Part shown: positions 27,218 to 36,272 of the stretch, piece by piece
Numbering within the stretch: the stretch's first letter is position 1
How the letters are laid out: each line of letters begins with the position of its first letter
Origin: Glaciihabitans sp.
Lineage (GTDB): Bacteria > Actinomycetota > Actinomycetes > Actinomycetales > Microbacteriaceae
Assembly: GCA_025463785.1 (NCBI GenBank)
Contig: JAODBD010000015.1
Coordinates: forward strand, 1-53,886
Length of the DNA stretch: 53,886 nt
Reading direction: 5' to 3'
Notes under the pieces: generated by a model
Database searches by the model: none
What the model was told of the DNA's origin: nothing
Seen by the model: only the letters and a program-made list of their open reading frames with translations
Position numbers and translations under genes: made by a program

Positions 27218-27865
27218 GTGAGCGAACTCATCTCCATCCCGTCGCCCGGCGTTCCGATCTATCGGGGCACGCCGGGCAACCCTCTCGTAATCCTCGTGCA
27301 CGACTGGTATGGCCGCCTCCACGGCCTCGAACAGCTCGCGGAGGCACTCGCACGCGAGGGCTTTTGGGTCGCCGTGCCCGATCTCTATAACGGTGTCGCC
27401 ACTCTCGACGCCGACCAGGCCGAAGAACTCATGAACACGCTCGACGTGCGCCTTGCTCTGGCAGAGCTCGACGACATCATTGTCGACGCTCGTGCGCAGG
27501 GTGCAACGCGCGTCGGCATCGTCGGCTTCTCGCTCGGCGGATGGCTGGCGCTTCTCCACGCCCAGGGCGGGTCGGCGGATGCCGTGGTTGCCTACTATGC
27601 GTCCCTAGGCCAGAAAGACCACGGCGTCATCCCCTCCCCCGTGCTTTTGCACTACTCAGAGGCAGACGAATGGAGCGAGGGCGAAGAACCGGACGGCTTT
27701 ATCGACCGGCTCAAGGAACACGGAACCCCCGTGACCGACCACGTGTATCTCGGAACGGTGCACTCGTTCGCCAACGCCGACATCGACGAGAAGCACGACG
27801 TGCGTGCGACCGAGCTGGCGAGGGCAAGAACCGAGGCCTTCCTGGCCTCGCACCTGTTCGACTAA
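27218..27865 (+). CDS. Dienelactone hydrolase family protein
   Basis: The protein has 215 residues. GTG 27218 has GGACGG upstream. The fold starts with LVILVHDWYGRLHG, the nucleophile elbow is GFSLGG with Ser where classical dienelactone hydrolase has Cys, and later D (YSEADEWS) and H (GTVHSFAN) complete the triad. It is an alpha/beta-hydrolase; dienelactone itself may not be the substrate because no aromatic-degradation genes are near. It is convergent with the DinB-like gene. Confidence 0.9.
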   Translation: MSELISIPSPGVPIYRGTPGNPLVILVHDWYGRLHGLEQLAEALAREGFWVAVPDLYNGVATLDADQAEELMNTLDVRLALAELDDIIVDARAQGATRVGIVGFSLGGWLALLHAQGGSADAVVAYYASLGQKDHGVIPSPVLLHYSEADEWSEGEEPDGFIDRLKEHGTPVTDHVYLGTVHSFANADIDEKHDVRATELARARTEAFLASHLFD

Positions 27866-27873
27866 CCGTTCAG

Positions 27874-28392
27874 CTAGCCCGCGACATCCCAGCGGTGATG
27901 TTCGACGTCGTGCAGCAGGTACTTCGACAGGGATGAGATCGTGAAGTTCGCGCCATCACTCCGGCGGCCCACGCGCTGCCACTCGGCCGCGCTGAGCGCG
28001 TCGAAGGCGCCGGCGAGCGCGGATGCGGCATCCGCGAGTTCCGCAGCGACTAACGCCGGGTCCTGCTCGTTATATGAGTCGGCGACCGCGGCGGCATCCT
28101 GATCCCAGTTCTCGTACACAGGGTCGTCCGTTTCGACCATGAGACGAACGCGGTCACGGTAGATGCGCAGTACATCGCGCACGTGGGCGGTGTACTCGAG
28201 CGGTGACCAGGTGGCGTCATTGGGGCGAACCCGAGTGTCGGGACGCGCGAGAACGGCCGGCCATGTTGCCGCGTTCGTCCTTATTGCCGTGGCGATCGTG
28301 GCATCCGGATGGTCGGTCGCGTCGTAGCCGCATTCGGGGCAGGGACGCTCGATGACCCAGGTCCAATTCTTGGTGTCGGGAACTATTAGCAT
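27874..28392 (-). CDS. DinB-like (DUF664/DUF1572-type) metal-dependent four-helix protein
   Basis: The protein has 172 residues. It starts with a CPECG knuckle and YDATDHPD, then a four-helix bundle with His residues in WSPLEYTAHVRDVL and LLHDVEHHRWDV that match the three-His metal site of DinB/YfiT proteins. Such proteins may be thiol-dependent transferases (the mycothiol-dependent group is actinobacterial) or have no known role. The gene is alone on its strand, nine bases from its convergent neighbour. Confidence 0.85.
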   Translation of the reverse strand: MLIVPDTKNWTWVIERPCPECGYDATDHPDATIATAIRTNAATWPAVLARPDTRVRPNDATWSPLEYTAHVRDVLRIYRDRVRLMVETDDPVYENWDQDAAAVADSYNEQDPALVAAELADAASALAGAFDALSAAEWQRVGRRSDGANFTISSLSKYLLHDVEHHRWDVAG

Positions 28393-28501
28393 GCTGACCA
28401 GTTTTTCGCATCTGAATTACGCGGCGCCGTAGATAACCAGCCAAACTAGTAACCAGACACCCTGGCGCGCACGAGGCCGCCACGACGAGGAGGCAACCGA
28501 C

Positions 28502-28918
28502 ATGTCCACATCCCCCAACCGAGTACTGGGCATCTTTTTCGGCGTCATCTACCTCGTCGCTGGGATTTGCGGGTTCTTCCTCACCAGCAGCATCACGTTC
28601 ACGGGAGCAAGCGGTGCGTTTCTGATCGGTCTGTTCGAGGTAAACCCGCTGCACAACCTCATCCACGTTGTCGTCGGCGTCGCCCTGTTGCTCGCGGCAC
28701 TCACAAGTGCTCGTGCCGCGAAGCCGGTCAATACCGGCCTGGGTGCGATCTTCCTGATCGTGGGGATCATCGGTTTGTTCGTCGCGAGCAGCGGGAATCC
28801 CCTCAACATTCTTGCCCTCAATGCGGCCGACAACGTGCTCAACTTCGCGACGGCAGTAGTGCTCCTCGCGGTCGGTCTCGGCGCGGACAAGGCCGCACCG
28901 GCACCCAAGACCGCCTAG
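28502..28918 (+). CDS. DUF4383 membrane protein
   Basis: The protein has 138 residues with four membrane helices (first LGIFFGVIYLVAGICGFFL). The loop with EVNPLHNLIHVVVGVALL is the DUF4383 signature. It is common in actinobacteria; the function is unknown. It stands alone, convergent with the helicase gene. Confidence 0.88.
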   Translation: MSTSPNRVLGIFFGVIYLVAGICGFFLTSSITFTGASGAFLIGLFEVNPLHNLIHVVVGVALLLAALTSARAAKPVNTGLGAIFLIVGIIGLFVASSGNPLNILALNAADNVLNFATAVVLLAVGLGADKAAPAPKTA

Positions 28919-28924
28919 CGCCAG

Positions 28925-30211
28925 CTACGCCTCGATCGCCGGAATCGCCACAGCGCGCTCCATGAAGCGCAACACGTTCTCGTCGACGATGATGTCGGAC
29001 GGACGCAGCGGGCGCGTGAGGTACAGCCCCTCGAGTTCACTGATGCGGCTCAGAGCGACATAGGTCTGCCCGGGCGCGAACGAGCGCTGCCCGAGGTCGA
29101 CGATGGCCCGGTCGTAGGTCTTGCCCTGTGACTTGTGGATGGTGACGGCCCACGCCAGCCGCAGTGGAAACTGTGTGAACTCGGCAACGATGTCCTTCTT
29201 CAGCGACTTCGTGACGGGCGAGTACGAATACCGGTACTTTTCCCACACGGCGGGTTGCACCTGGTGAACCTCGCCATCGACCTCAACCCAGACCGTGCTG
29301 TCGATCTTGGTGACCGTACCGATGCTGCCGTTCACCCACCGTTGGTCGGAGTCGTTGCGCAGAAACATCACCTGCGCACCCACCTTCAACTCGAGGGCTT
29401 CATCTGCCGGGTACGCCCGGCCGCCGAACTCGCCGCTGACCTCAGCGCGGGCGGTGAGCGCTCGGCCCGGCAGTTTCGCGAGCTCGGTCGCGTTGATCCG
29501 CGAGACCGTCACGTTGGTTGTTGCCAAAGTAATCGCGCCGTCGGTGGGAGCGGGCCGCGCGCCCGTGTCGTTCAGCCGCTTCGCGATCTCGGCTGTGACC
29601 CTGCCGTGCCGCACAGCGTTCAGCATGTACTTGAACTCGTCTTCGTGCTGCCGATGGATGGTCGCGAGCTCGTAGATCAGCAGGTCGGTGTTGTGCCAGA
29701 CCTTCGCGTCAAAGAACCACATCGAGCGGTACTGATCCTCGAAGTATGCCCGCTCATCGGCATCCCCCGGCACCGGGGCGAGTTGGTACGGGTCGCCGAA
29801 CAGTACAACCTGCGCCCCGCCAAACGGTTCACGTGGTCGCTGTCGCGCCAGGCGCATGCTGCGGTCGATGGCATCCAGCAGGTCGGCATTGACCATCGAC
29901 ACTTCGTCGATCACGACGGTGTCGATCGTCGCCAGCAGCTTGCGAAGTTCTCTGCTCTGCTCGATCTCATGATCGGCGATGACACCGATCGGCAGGCGGA
30001 ACAGCGAGTGGATGGTCTGGCCCCCGACATTCAGGGCGGCGACGCCGGTCGGTGCACAGATGACCACCTGCTTCGACGTGTTCCACGCGAGGTGATTCAG
30101 CAGCGTTGATTTGCCTGTGCCCGCTCGGCCCGTGACGAAGATGTGGTCGCGGGTCGTCTCGATCGCGTCGAAGACCGCCTGCTGTTCGGCGGACAGAGTG
30201 ATCGAAGACAC
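28925..30211 (-). CDS. Pif1/RecD2-like superfamily 1B DNA helicase
   Basis: The protein has 428 residues. Motif I is GRAGTGKST, motif II VVIDEVSM, motif III GDPYQLAPV, and the late motifs read AWAVTIHKSQGKTYD and TYVALSRISELEGL. These are the complete ATPase motifs of the Pif1-like group, without extra N-terminal nuclease or HRDC domains, so it is a compact helicase. It probably resolves DNA structures or forks. It is divergently arranged with the membrane protein gene at 30305. Confidence 0.92.
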   Translation of the reverse strand: MSSITLSAEQQAVFDAIETTRDHIFVTGRAGTGKSTLLNHLAWNTSKQVVICAPTGVAALNVGGQTIHSLFRLPIGVIADHEIEQSRELRKLLATIDTVVIDEVSMVNADLLDAIDRSMRLARQRPREPFGGAQVVLFGDPYQLAPVPGDADERAYFEDQYRSMWFFDAKVWHNTDLLIYELATIHRQHEDEFKYMLNAVRHGRVTAEIAKRLNDTGARPAPTDGAITLATTNVTVSRINATELAKLPGRALTARAEVSGEFGGRAYPADEALELKVGAQVMFLRNDSDQRWVNGSIGTVTKIDSTVWVEVDGEVHQVQPAVWEKYRYSYSPVTKSLKKDIVAEFTQFPLRLAWAVTIHKSQGKTYDRAIVDLGQRSFAPGQTYVALSRISELEGLYLTRPLRPSDIIVDENVLRFMERAVAIPAIEA

Positions 30212-30257
30212 GCGACTACGCTACCTGCGGCAGAGCGATGACGCAGTGTACGACGGG

Positions 30258-30287
30258 CGGCCTGTGCACGGATCCCGTGCAGGCCGT
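30258..30287. promoter_or_regulatory. GC-rich hairpin in the divergent promoter region
   Basis: CGGCCT-G-TGCACGG and CCCGTGC-AGGCCG pair with one bulged base. It lies between the start of the helicase gene (30211, minus) and the GTG at 30305 (plus). A hairpin between two divergent starts is more likely an operator or leader structure than a terminator. Its function is unknown. Confidence 0.35.
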
Positions 30288-30304
30288 CAACCTAGGATGA
30301 GACG

Positions 30305-31273
30305 GTGCGTCGCGCCCTCATCACCTGGACGATTGGATTCGCCCTCCTCATCGCCGCGTTTTTTGCGACGGTAGGCATACTCGACGCGACCATCTACAGC
30401 GCCCACGGGTTCGTCTCGAGTTATTTCGACGCCCTGAACCGCCATGACGCGACAACCGCGCGTGAGCTTTCCGGGGTGCGTGCGCCAGACCAGACCGCAT
30501 CCAATTTGCTGACGGATGACGCCCTCGGCACGATCGCCGGCATCCGCCTCGTGCATGACAGCTCCGATTCCGCGGGCGTCCACACCGTGACCTATAGCTA
30601 CCACCTCGGCAAGACCCAGGAGATGACGGACTTCAGCGTCAGGCAGACGAGCGCGTTTCTCGGGCTGTTCCCGCGATGGACCTTTGTGAAGTCGCCGCTC
30701 GCAACCGTGTCGGTCTCGGTACTCCACGATCCGGATTTCCGAGTAAACGGGACCAATGTCACAACGACCGCAAAGCACGATGCCGCCGCATCCTTTGTCG
30801 TGTTCGCACCTGGGCTTTACACCTTCGACCATAAATCGGAGTACCTGGTCGCGACGGCCGTCGATGTTCCGGTGACTGATCCGGGGAGCGTCACGCCCGT
30901 GCAGGTCGACGTTGAAGCGAATGCGACCTTCGTCAAAGAGGTCACCGACCAGCTCGACAAGTACTTCGAGCAGTGTGCGACCCAGAAGGTGCTGCTGCCA
31001 ACGGCGTGCCCTTTCGGGAAATCCTTCGTGAACCGGGTCGTGAGCACTCCGAGCTGGACCGTGAAGACCGATCCGCGCATTTCGATCGTGCCAGACCAGG
31101 ATTCGGGCACGTGGCTGGTGCCGAATTCGACCGGGAAAGCGCACCTGAAGGTCAGGGTCCAGTCCCTGTTCGACGGAAGCGTCAGCACATTTGATCGCGA
31201 TGTCCCATTCCAGATCTCGTACTCGATCTCGATCGGGTCGAACAATCACCTGACGATCACATCGCTGTACTAG
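30305..31273 (+). CDS. Membrane-anchored protein with large extracytoplasmic domain, unknown function
   Basis: The protein has 322 residues. GTG 30305 is preceded by AGGATGAG. Residues 5-30 form one N-terminal membrane helix without a lipobox; the rest is polar and exported, with SSYFDALNRHDATTARELSG resembling an NTF2-like start and two Cys (QCATQ, TACPFG) that could form a disulfide. I do not recognise the family with certainty. It is not coupled to its neighbours. Confidence 0.7.
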   Translation: MRRALITWTIGFALLIAAFFATVGILDATIYSAHGFVSSYFDALNRHDATTARELSGVRAPDQTASNLLTDDALGTIAGIRLVHDSSDSAGVHTVTYSYHLGKTQEMTDFSVRQTSAFLGLFPRWTFVKSPLATVSVSVLHDPDFRVNGTNVTTTAKHDAAASFVVFAPGLYTFDHKSEYLVATAVDVPVTDPGSVTPVQVDVEANATFVKEVTDQLDKYFEQCATQKVLLPTACPFGKSFVNRVVSTPSWTVKTDPRISIVPDQDSGTWLVPNSTGKAHLKVRVQSLFDGSVSTFDRDVPFQISYSISIGSNNHLTITSLY

Positions 31274-31279
31274 CGACGG

Positions 31280-33259
31280 CTACCGCGTGGGCTGCCGAGC
31301 CGCCCGCTTCGCGAGCATCTCGTTGTATGCCGTGAGTTCGGCATCCCCGTCCCGGTCGGCCTTGCGGTCGTAACGTTTCGACTCCCTGGCGTCGTGGCGG
31401 CTCCACATGAAAGCGACGATGATCGCGAGCGCCAGCGTAGGCAGCTCCCCGATGCTCCAGGCGATGCCGCCAGCCGTCTGCTGGTCGGAGATCGCGGGGA
31501 TGCTCGGCCCCCATCCCATCGCCCCATACCAGCTGGCAGACAGCAGGCCGGAACTCGTGATCAGTGTCAGGCCGAAGAACGCGTGGAAGGCCATCGTTCC
31601 GAGCAGGATCAGCAGCCGCATCGGGTAGGCCGGGCGATGCGGCGCGGGGTCGACACCGATGAGCATCGACACGAACAGGTAACCGACGATCAGGAAGTGC
31701 ACGATCATCCACTCGTGGCCGACGTGGTCGGTGGTCGCCCAACTGAAGATCGGCGTGTAGTAGAACGCCCAGAGGGAACCCGCGAACAGCAGGGCGACGA
31801 CGATAGGGTTTGCGAAGAATTCGAACGGCTTCGAATGCACCGCCAGCATGATCCACTCGCGTGCGCCCCTGCTGCCGTCCTCGCGCTTGTTGATCGCGCG
31901 AAGGGCAAGCGTGATCGGTGCGGCAGGCACGAGCAGCACGGGAACGGCCATCGTCAGAACCATGTGGGCGGCCATGTGCGCACTGAAAAGGTACTTCTCG
32001 TAGACGTTCACCCCGCCGCAAGTGATGTAAAACAGCACGAGAATGCCGGCAATCCAGAGAATCGTGCGATGGATGGGCCACTTGTCGCCCCGTCGGTGCA
32101 GCCGCCACACCGCGGCGAGGTAGAAGAACAGACCGAAACTGCAGAGCAGCAGCCACAGGATATCGATGTTCCACAAGGTGAAGTAGTTGGCGAAACTAGG
32201 GGCCGGGGGCAGCGGAGCGCCCGTAAGCAGATCGGCGGCGGATGGGTTGCTGGTCTGCGACGCTGGGATCTCGATCTTCGGGTCCTGGGTGCGCGACAGA
32301 GCGGCAGCGACCCCTTCGGCCAAACCCATGAACGCGAGTTCGGCCGAAATGAGCCACCAGAAGTATTTGCGCTCTTTGCCCGGCCGCAACATCCGGCTAA
32401 GAAAGAACCGGCGCTGAGACACGCCGAAGAGGCCGAGCGCGCCGATCGCGAACACCTTGACCAGCACGAGGATGCCGTAAGGGGTCAGCAGGTTGGTAAG
32501 CGTCCCGATGCGAATCTCGGCGTTCACGTAGCCCGAAATGGCCACCACGACGAAACAGATCAGGGCGATCGTCGAGTACCGCTCGATCACGACAGAAATA
32601 CGCCCGGACTCCAGCTGCCGTCGGCACAACAGAACAGTCACAAGACCGCCCAGCCAGATCGAAGCGAACACGACGTGCAGGTAAATGGATGTCGTCGCCG
32701 AGTCGTGACTGGCGGTGTCGCCAGCGTGCCCCTGCAGCGCAACCGGGATAAGCGACAGGATCGCCACGATCGTGAACAGCGCGATGAGCGTCTGGTTGCG
32801 AACGGCGAAGCACACAACGGTCAGGCCCGCGGCAATGAGAGTAGTCGTCAGCCATGCCCTGCCCGCGGCGTCATTGGTCACGAAGTTCGAGAGCACAGCG
32901 CCAAACTGGCTTCCGAAGGAGATCGGCTCAGGGTCGGTGTTCTGCATCGTGAAGAAGCCGGTGACGGCGGATGCCACGGTCCAGACCCCGGCGCACGCCG
33001 CGGCAATATCCAGCGCTCGCCCGAATTCCGACTTGTGTGCTGCGAAAGCAAAACTGCAGAGGACGAGTGCACCGATGACGCCCGCCTCGCTGAGGTCGAC
33101 GAGAGTAGTCGAGATCGGCAGGCCGTAGCGCACCAACGCGCCCGGGTCGATCGCAATGGGTGCCTGGGCACCACCGCCGTATGCCAGAGCCGCGAGCAAC
33201 GCTGCGAACGCGACGACGAGAAGGGCGCCAGGCCCCACGATACGCGTCGTGCGATTCAC
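31280..33259 (-). CDS. Fused CopD copper-resistance / CtaG cytochrome oxidase assembly membrane protein
   Basis: The protein has 659 residues with about 14 or more membrane helices. The first half matches CopD (HDSATTSIYLHVVFASIWLGG, a His-rich helix pair). From about residue 360 it matches the caa3-type CtaG (YLFSAHMAAHMVLTMAVP, EWMIVHFLIVGYLFVSMLIG). Fusion of the two is well known in actinobacteria. The product probably handles copper at the membrane and helps insert it into cytochrome c oxidase. Met/His in the helices would bind copper. Confidence 0.92.
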   Translation of the reverse strand: MNRTTRIVGPGALLVVAFAALLAALAYGGGAQAPIAIDPGALVRYGLPISTTLVDLSEAGVIGALVLCSFAFAAHKSEFGRALDIAAACAGVWTVASAVTGFFTMQNTDPEPISFGSQFGAVLSNFVTNDAAGRAWLTTTLIAAGLTVVCFAVRNQTLIALFTIVAILSLIPVALQGHAGDTASHDSATTSIYLHVVFASIWLGGLVTVLLCRRQLESGRISVVIERYSTIALICFVVVAISGYVNAEIRIGTLTNLLTPYGILVLVKVFAIGALGLFGVSQRRFFLSRMLRPGKERKYFWWLISAELAFMGLAEGVAAALSRTQDPKIEIPASQTSNPSAADLLTGAPLPPAPSFANYFTLWNIDILWLLLCSFGLFFYLAAVWRLHRRGDKWPIHRTILWIAGILVLFYITCGGVNVYEKYLFSAHMAAHMVLTMAVPVLLVPAAPITLALRAINKREDGSRGAREWIMLAVHSKPFEFFANPIVVALLFAGSLWAFYYTPIFSWATTDHVGHEWMIVHFLIVGYLFVSMLIGVDPAPHRPAYPMRLLILLGTMAFHAFFGLTLITSSGLLSASWYGAMGWGPSIPAISDQQTAGGIAWSIGELPTLALAIIVAFMWSRHDARESKRYDRKADRDGDAELTAYNEMLAKRAARQPTR

Positions 33260-33310
33260 GCTACGAGCCTATTCGCGAGCGGCTGAGAGATGGGTGGTCA
33301 CCCGATAACG

Positions 33311-33348
33311 CGAGAAGGACGGCGGCCTCACGGCCGTCGTCCTTCTCG
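33311..33348. terminator. Terminator hairpin of the HU gene
   Basis: Positions 33311-33327 pair with 33332-33348 with one mismatch (16 of 17 pairs) around a 4-nt loop. It begins 12 bases past the HU stop on the minus strand. There is no long T-run, as usual for high-GC actinobacterial terminators. Confidence 0.7.
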
Positions 33349-33360
33349 TTGCTGCGAAAT

Positions 33361-33648
33361 CTACTTTGCTGCGGCCTTCAGCTTGCTGCCGGCGCTGACC
33401 TTCACGCCGAAGCTTGCAGCGATCTGGATGGTGGCGCCGGTCTGGGGGTTACGCCCCTGGCGCGCAGCGCGGTGGGTGCGCTCGACTGCGAGCCAACCCG
33501 GGATCGTGACCTTGGTGCCCTCGTGCACCGACGTGGAGAGGGTGGAAAAGAGAGCATCAAGCACGCCGTTGACGGTTGCCTGGCTCTGGCCGGATTCGGC
33601 AGCAACTGCTGCAACCAGCTCGGTACGGTTCAGTGACTTGTCAGCCAT
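33361..33648 (-). CDS. hup: HU-family nucleoid DNA-binding protein
   Basis: The protein has 95 residues. GAGGAC stands before ATG 33648. NRTELVAAVAAESG, GFG-like GTKVTIPGWLAVERTHRAARQGRNPQTGATIQI carry the HU fold with the DNA-arm RNPQTG. It lacks the long Lys/Pro/Ala tail of mycobacterial HupB. It binds and bends DNA in the nucleoid. Confidence 0.93.
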   Translation of the reverse strand: MADKSLNRTELVAAVAAESGQSQATVNGVLDALFSTLSTSVHEGTKVTIPGWLAVERTHRAARQGRNPQTGATIQIAASFGVKVSAGSKLKAAAK

Positions 33649-33704
33649 GAGTTGTCCTCCTCGGACCTTGTGCGTTAAGAGCATTCATAAACTGTTCTGC
33701 AGGC

Positions 33705-33727
33705 CGAGGCGCTACAGAACCGCCTCG
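33705..33727. terminator. Hairpin after the L28-L33-S14 genes
   Basis: CGAGGCG pairs with CGCCTCG around a 9-nt loop, four bases past the rpsN stop on the minus strand. No T-run follows. Confidence 0.4.
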
Positions 33728-33730
33728 AAC

Positions 33731-34036
33731 CTACCAGCTTGACTTGGTAATGCCCGGCAACTCTCCACGGTGCGCCATATCGCGGAAACGAACTCGCGAA
33801 ACCCCAAACTGGCTGAGGTAACCGCGCGGACGGCCGTCAATGGCATCCCGACCACGCAGGCGCACCGGCGAGGCGTCGCGTGGGAGCTTCTGCAGGCCGA
33901 CGCGAGCGGCCTCGCGGGACTCGTCGGTTCCGTTGACGTCGACGAGCGCCTTCTTCAGTTCGAGACGCTTCGTGGCGTAACGCGCGACGATGACGGCGCG
34001 CTGGTCGTTCTTGGCAATCTTGCTCTTCTTGGCCAT
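33731..34036 (-). CDS. rpsN: 30S ribosomal protein S14, cysteine-free form
   Basis: The protein has 101 residues. [13 protein letters not shown] and the C-terminal [19 protein letters not shown] are typical. It has no Cys, so it is the zinc-independent long form. Third in the tight set rpmB-rpmG-rpsN. Confidence 0.95.
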   Translation of the reverse strand: MAKKSKIAKNDQRAVIVARYATKRLELKKALVDVNGTDESREAARVGLQKLPRDASPVRLRGRDAIDGRPRGYLSQFGVSRVRFRDMAHRGELPGITKSSW

Positions 34037-34039
34037 GGT

Positions 34040-34207
34040 TTAGCGCTCCTCGCGGAATTCAACGTGCTTGCGCACGACGGGGTCGTACTTCTTGAGCACG
34101 AGACGGTCAGGGTCGTTACGACGGTTCTTGCGGGTCACATACGTGTACCCGGTGCCCGCGGTTGAGCGGAGCTTGATGATGGGGCGGATGTCCTGTGCCT
34201 TGGCCAT
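34040..34207 (-). CDS. rpmG: 50S ribosomal protein L33, cysteine-free form
   Basis: The protein has 55 residues ([18 protein letters not shown]...VEFREER). It lacks the CxxC pairs of zinc-binding L33. Its ATG overlaps the rpmB stop by one base (TAATG) and its stop is three bases before rpsN. Confidence 0.95.
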   Translation of the reverse strand: MAKAQDIRPIIKLRSTAGTGYTYVTRKNRRNDPDRLVLKKYDPVVRKHVEFREER

Positions 34208-34443
34208 TAGATCTTCTCCCCACGAGCGAGCAGGTCTTTGACAACCGACTCGATGCCACGGACGTCAATCACCTTGATGCCCTTGGCGCTGAGCGTCAGG
34301 GTCACGTTGCGGCGAAGTGACGGCACGTAGTACGTCTTCTTCTGGATGTTCGGGTCGAAACGACGCTTGGTGCGTCGGTGCGAGTGCGAAATGTTGTGCC
34401 CAAAGCCGGGAACGGCTCCGGTCACCTGGCAAACGGCTGCCAT
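34207..34443 (-). CDS. rpmB: 50S ribosomal protein L28
   Basis: The protein has 78 residues. AAGGAG lies nine bases before ATG 34443. [19 protein letters not shown] and [15 protein letters not shown] are L28 signatures. Only one Cys is present, so it is not the zinc-ribbon type. First gene of the set with L33 and S14. Confidence 0.95.
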   Translation of the reverse strand: MAAVCQVTGAVPGFGHNISHSHRRTKRRFDPNIQKKTYYVPSLRRNVTLTLSAKGIKVIDVRGIESVVKDLLARGEKI

Positions 34444-34674
34444 GTGTCTTCTCCTTGATTACCGTGAAACACTGCGCTGGTTAGAAACGCGGCTTTCACC
34501 CAAGATCACTTGTCGGCACGCGCCCCCTACTATTTCAGGAGGTTTTACCCTTGTCGCAGCAGGAATTACCAGCGATGCTGGCCCGCGTTGGAAGGAATTG
34601 CGTACAAAGCGAGTGGATCTGCCACTCGACCAAGGAGCAAGCTTACGGGTGATTTCCACTCCGAGCAACCTGAG

Positions 34675-35145
34675 TCAGAAGCAGAGCACCGACATGGCGT
34701 CGGTGGAGGTCATCGCACCAATAGCACTTGACGAAAGGTTCGATACGTTCGAGGACGATTTGGTCGCGATGTAGGCCGACATCGCGTGCATGAACGCATG
34801 AATCTTCGAGTCGGTCGAGGTCAGCATCAGTGTGACATTCGGGTTCGTGACCTTCGGCATGACGCCCTCAAGGGCGACGGCGAACGCCTTGAACTTCGGC
34901 CCCGCGATCGAAGGATTGACTGCGATCGCCGACACGCTCGCCTTGAGGTCTGCCGTGGAGGCCACCGTGGCCTTCTTCACGAGGGCGCGCCCCTCGGCAA
35001 TCGTCTGGGTCGCCGCCTGCGTGGCCACCGGCGCGGGGGCCGTCGCGGTGGGTTGTGGTGGGGCAACGAGGGTCGAGCATCCCGTCATTGCGAGTCCGGC
35101 CGCGACCAGGACGACAGCTGCGGTGAGTCGACTGGGTGACAACAT
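34675..35145 (-). CDS. Putative lipoprotein of unknown function
   Basis: The protein has 156 residues from ATG 35145 (product MLSPSRLTAAVVLVAAGLAM). The lipobox is LAMTGC. The mature part is Ala/Thr/Pro-rich at first, then helical, and ends in a lone CF. I do not recognise the family. The ribosome site is weak. It stands between the ribosomal set and the divergent CDF gene. Confidence 0.6.
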   Translation of the reverse strand: MLSPSRLTAAVVLVAAGLAMTGCSTLVAPPQPTATAPAPVATQAATQTIAEGRALVKKATVASTADLKASVSAIAVNPSIAGPKFKAFAVALEGVMPKVTNPNVTLMLTSTDSKIHAFMHAMSAYIATKSSSNVSNLSSSAIGAMTSTDAMSVLCF

Positions 35146-35297
35146 TGTGTTCCGATCAGGGTGTTGGAGTGATGGGGACGGCAATTGTGAGGGGAACTGC
35201 CTGCGGCACGATCGCATCCCCCGGAAAATGTCAGGGGCCAGCAGGAATTACTCACCGGTGCAGTCACACTATTCGCGCGCAGGAGGGTGCGAAGCGT

Positions 35298-35317
35298 TTG
35301 CCCCGAACTGGGGGCAA
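35298..35317. promoter_or_regulatory. Inverted repeat before the CDF exporter gene
   Basis: TTGCCCC and GGGGCAA are exact mirror arms around a 6-bp spacer, 23-42 bp before ATG 35340. Position and symmetry suit an operator for a metal-sensing or other dimeric repressor. The regulator is not identified. Confidence 0.4.
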
Positions 35318-35339
35318 TGGCGCGCGGTACCCTCGAAGT

Positions 35340-36257
35340 ATGGGTCAGGATGGCGCGCACAGTCACGGGACGGAGTCGTCCCACGGGAGGCTCGCCGTCG
35401 CGCTGACGCTCAGCGCAGTCATCCTCGTTGCCGAGGTGATCGGCGCAATTGTGACGGGCAGCCTCGCGCTCGTTATCGACGCCGGACACGTGCTCACGGA
35501 TGTCGGCGGCCTCGCGCTCGCACTCGTCGCCTCGTCGCTCGTTCGGAGGCCGCCCACCTCCAAACGCACCTGGGGCTTCGGTCGCGCTGAGGTACTTTCG
35601 GCCACCGCGCAAGCCGCGGTTCTGCTCGCGGTCGGACTCTTCGTTCTGGTGCAGGGCATCCAACGGCTGATCACGCCGACGCCGGTCGCATCGAACCAGC
35701 TGCTGGTCTTCGGCATCATCGCGCTCGTCGGAAACGTGGCATCGCTCGTTGTATTGAGCGCGCGGCGGTCAGCCAACTTCAACCTGCGCGCCGCATTCCT
35801 TGAGGTCATGAACGACGCGCTGGGGTCGCTGGCGGTGATCGCGGCATCCATTGTCATTTCACTCACCGGCTGGACCAGGGCGGATGCCGTAGCGGCACTC
35901 CTCATCGGCGCGCTGATCCTGCCGCGAAGCCTCATCCTTCTGCGCGACACCGTCGATGTGCTGCTGGAGTCAACGCCGCGCGGCCTCGACCTGAACTCGG
36001 TGCGCAAGCACCTGCTCGAGCAACCCCACGTGCGGGCGGTACACGACCTCCACGCGACCCAGATCGCGACCGGTCTGCCCGTACTCACTGCCCATGTCGT
36101 CGTTGACGATGAGTGCTTCTACGACGGCCACGCCTCAGCGATCCTGGATGAGTTGCAGGTGTGCGTGGCCGAGCACTTCTCGGTCGCGATCGAGCACTCG
36201 ACGTTCCAACTCGAACGCGCGGTGCACGGGGCGCACGAGCGCGACACGCATCAGTAG
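35340..36257 (+). CDS. Cation diffusion facilitator (zinc/cobalt exporter)
   Basis: The protein has 305 residues. TACCCT ends six bases before ATG 35340 and no ribosome site is seen, which suggests a leaderless mRNA. After a short HSHGTESSHG metal-rich start come six membrane helices with the HxxxD pairs IDAGHVLTDVGG and EVMNDALGS of the CzcD/ZitB group, and a cytosolic C-terminal domain with VHDLHATQI and EHSTFQLE. It exports Zn(II) or Co(II) using the proton gradient. It converges on zur, next to the znu uptake genes, which fits two-way metal control. Confidence 0.93.
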   Translation: MGQDGAHSHGTESSHGRLAVALTLSAVILVAEVIGAIVTGSLALVIDAGHVLTDVGGLALALVASSLVRRPPTSKRTWGFGRAEVLSATAQAAVLLAVGLFVLVQGIQRLITPTPVASNQLLVFGIIALVGNVASLVVLSARRSANFNLRAAFLEVMNDALGSLAVIAASIVISLTGWTRADAVAALLIGALILPRSLILLRDTVDVLLESTPRGLDLNSVRKHLLEQPHVRAVHDLHATQIATGLPVLTAHVVVDDECFYDGHASAILDELQVCVAEHFSVAIEHSTFQLERAVHGAHERDTHQ

Positions 36258-36272
36258 CTAGTGTGCTCGGGG

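Noticed and set aside
31394-33286. 630-residue plus-strand frame
   Set aside because: It is the antisense shadow of the CopD-CtaG gene, with a composition of Arg/Gln/His/Asp typical of shadow frames.
34346-34774. 142-residue frame upstream of L28
   Set aside because: It runs antisense through rpmB, has no ribosome site and no recognisable fold.
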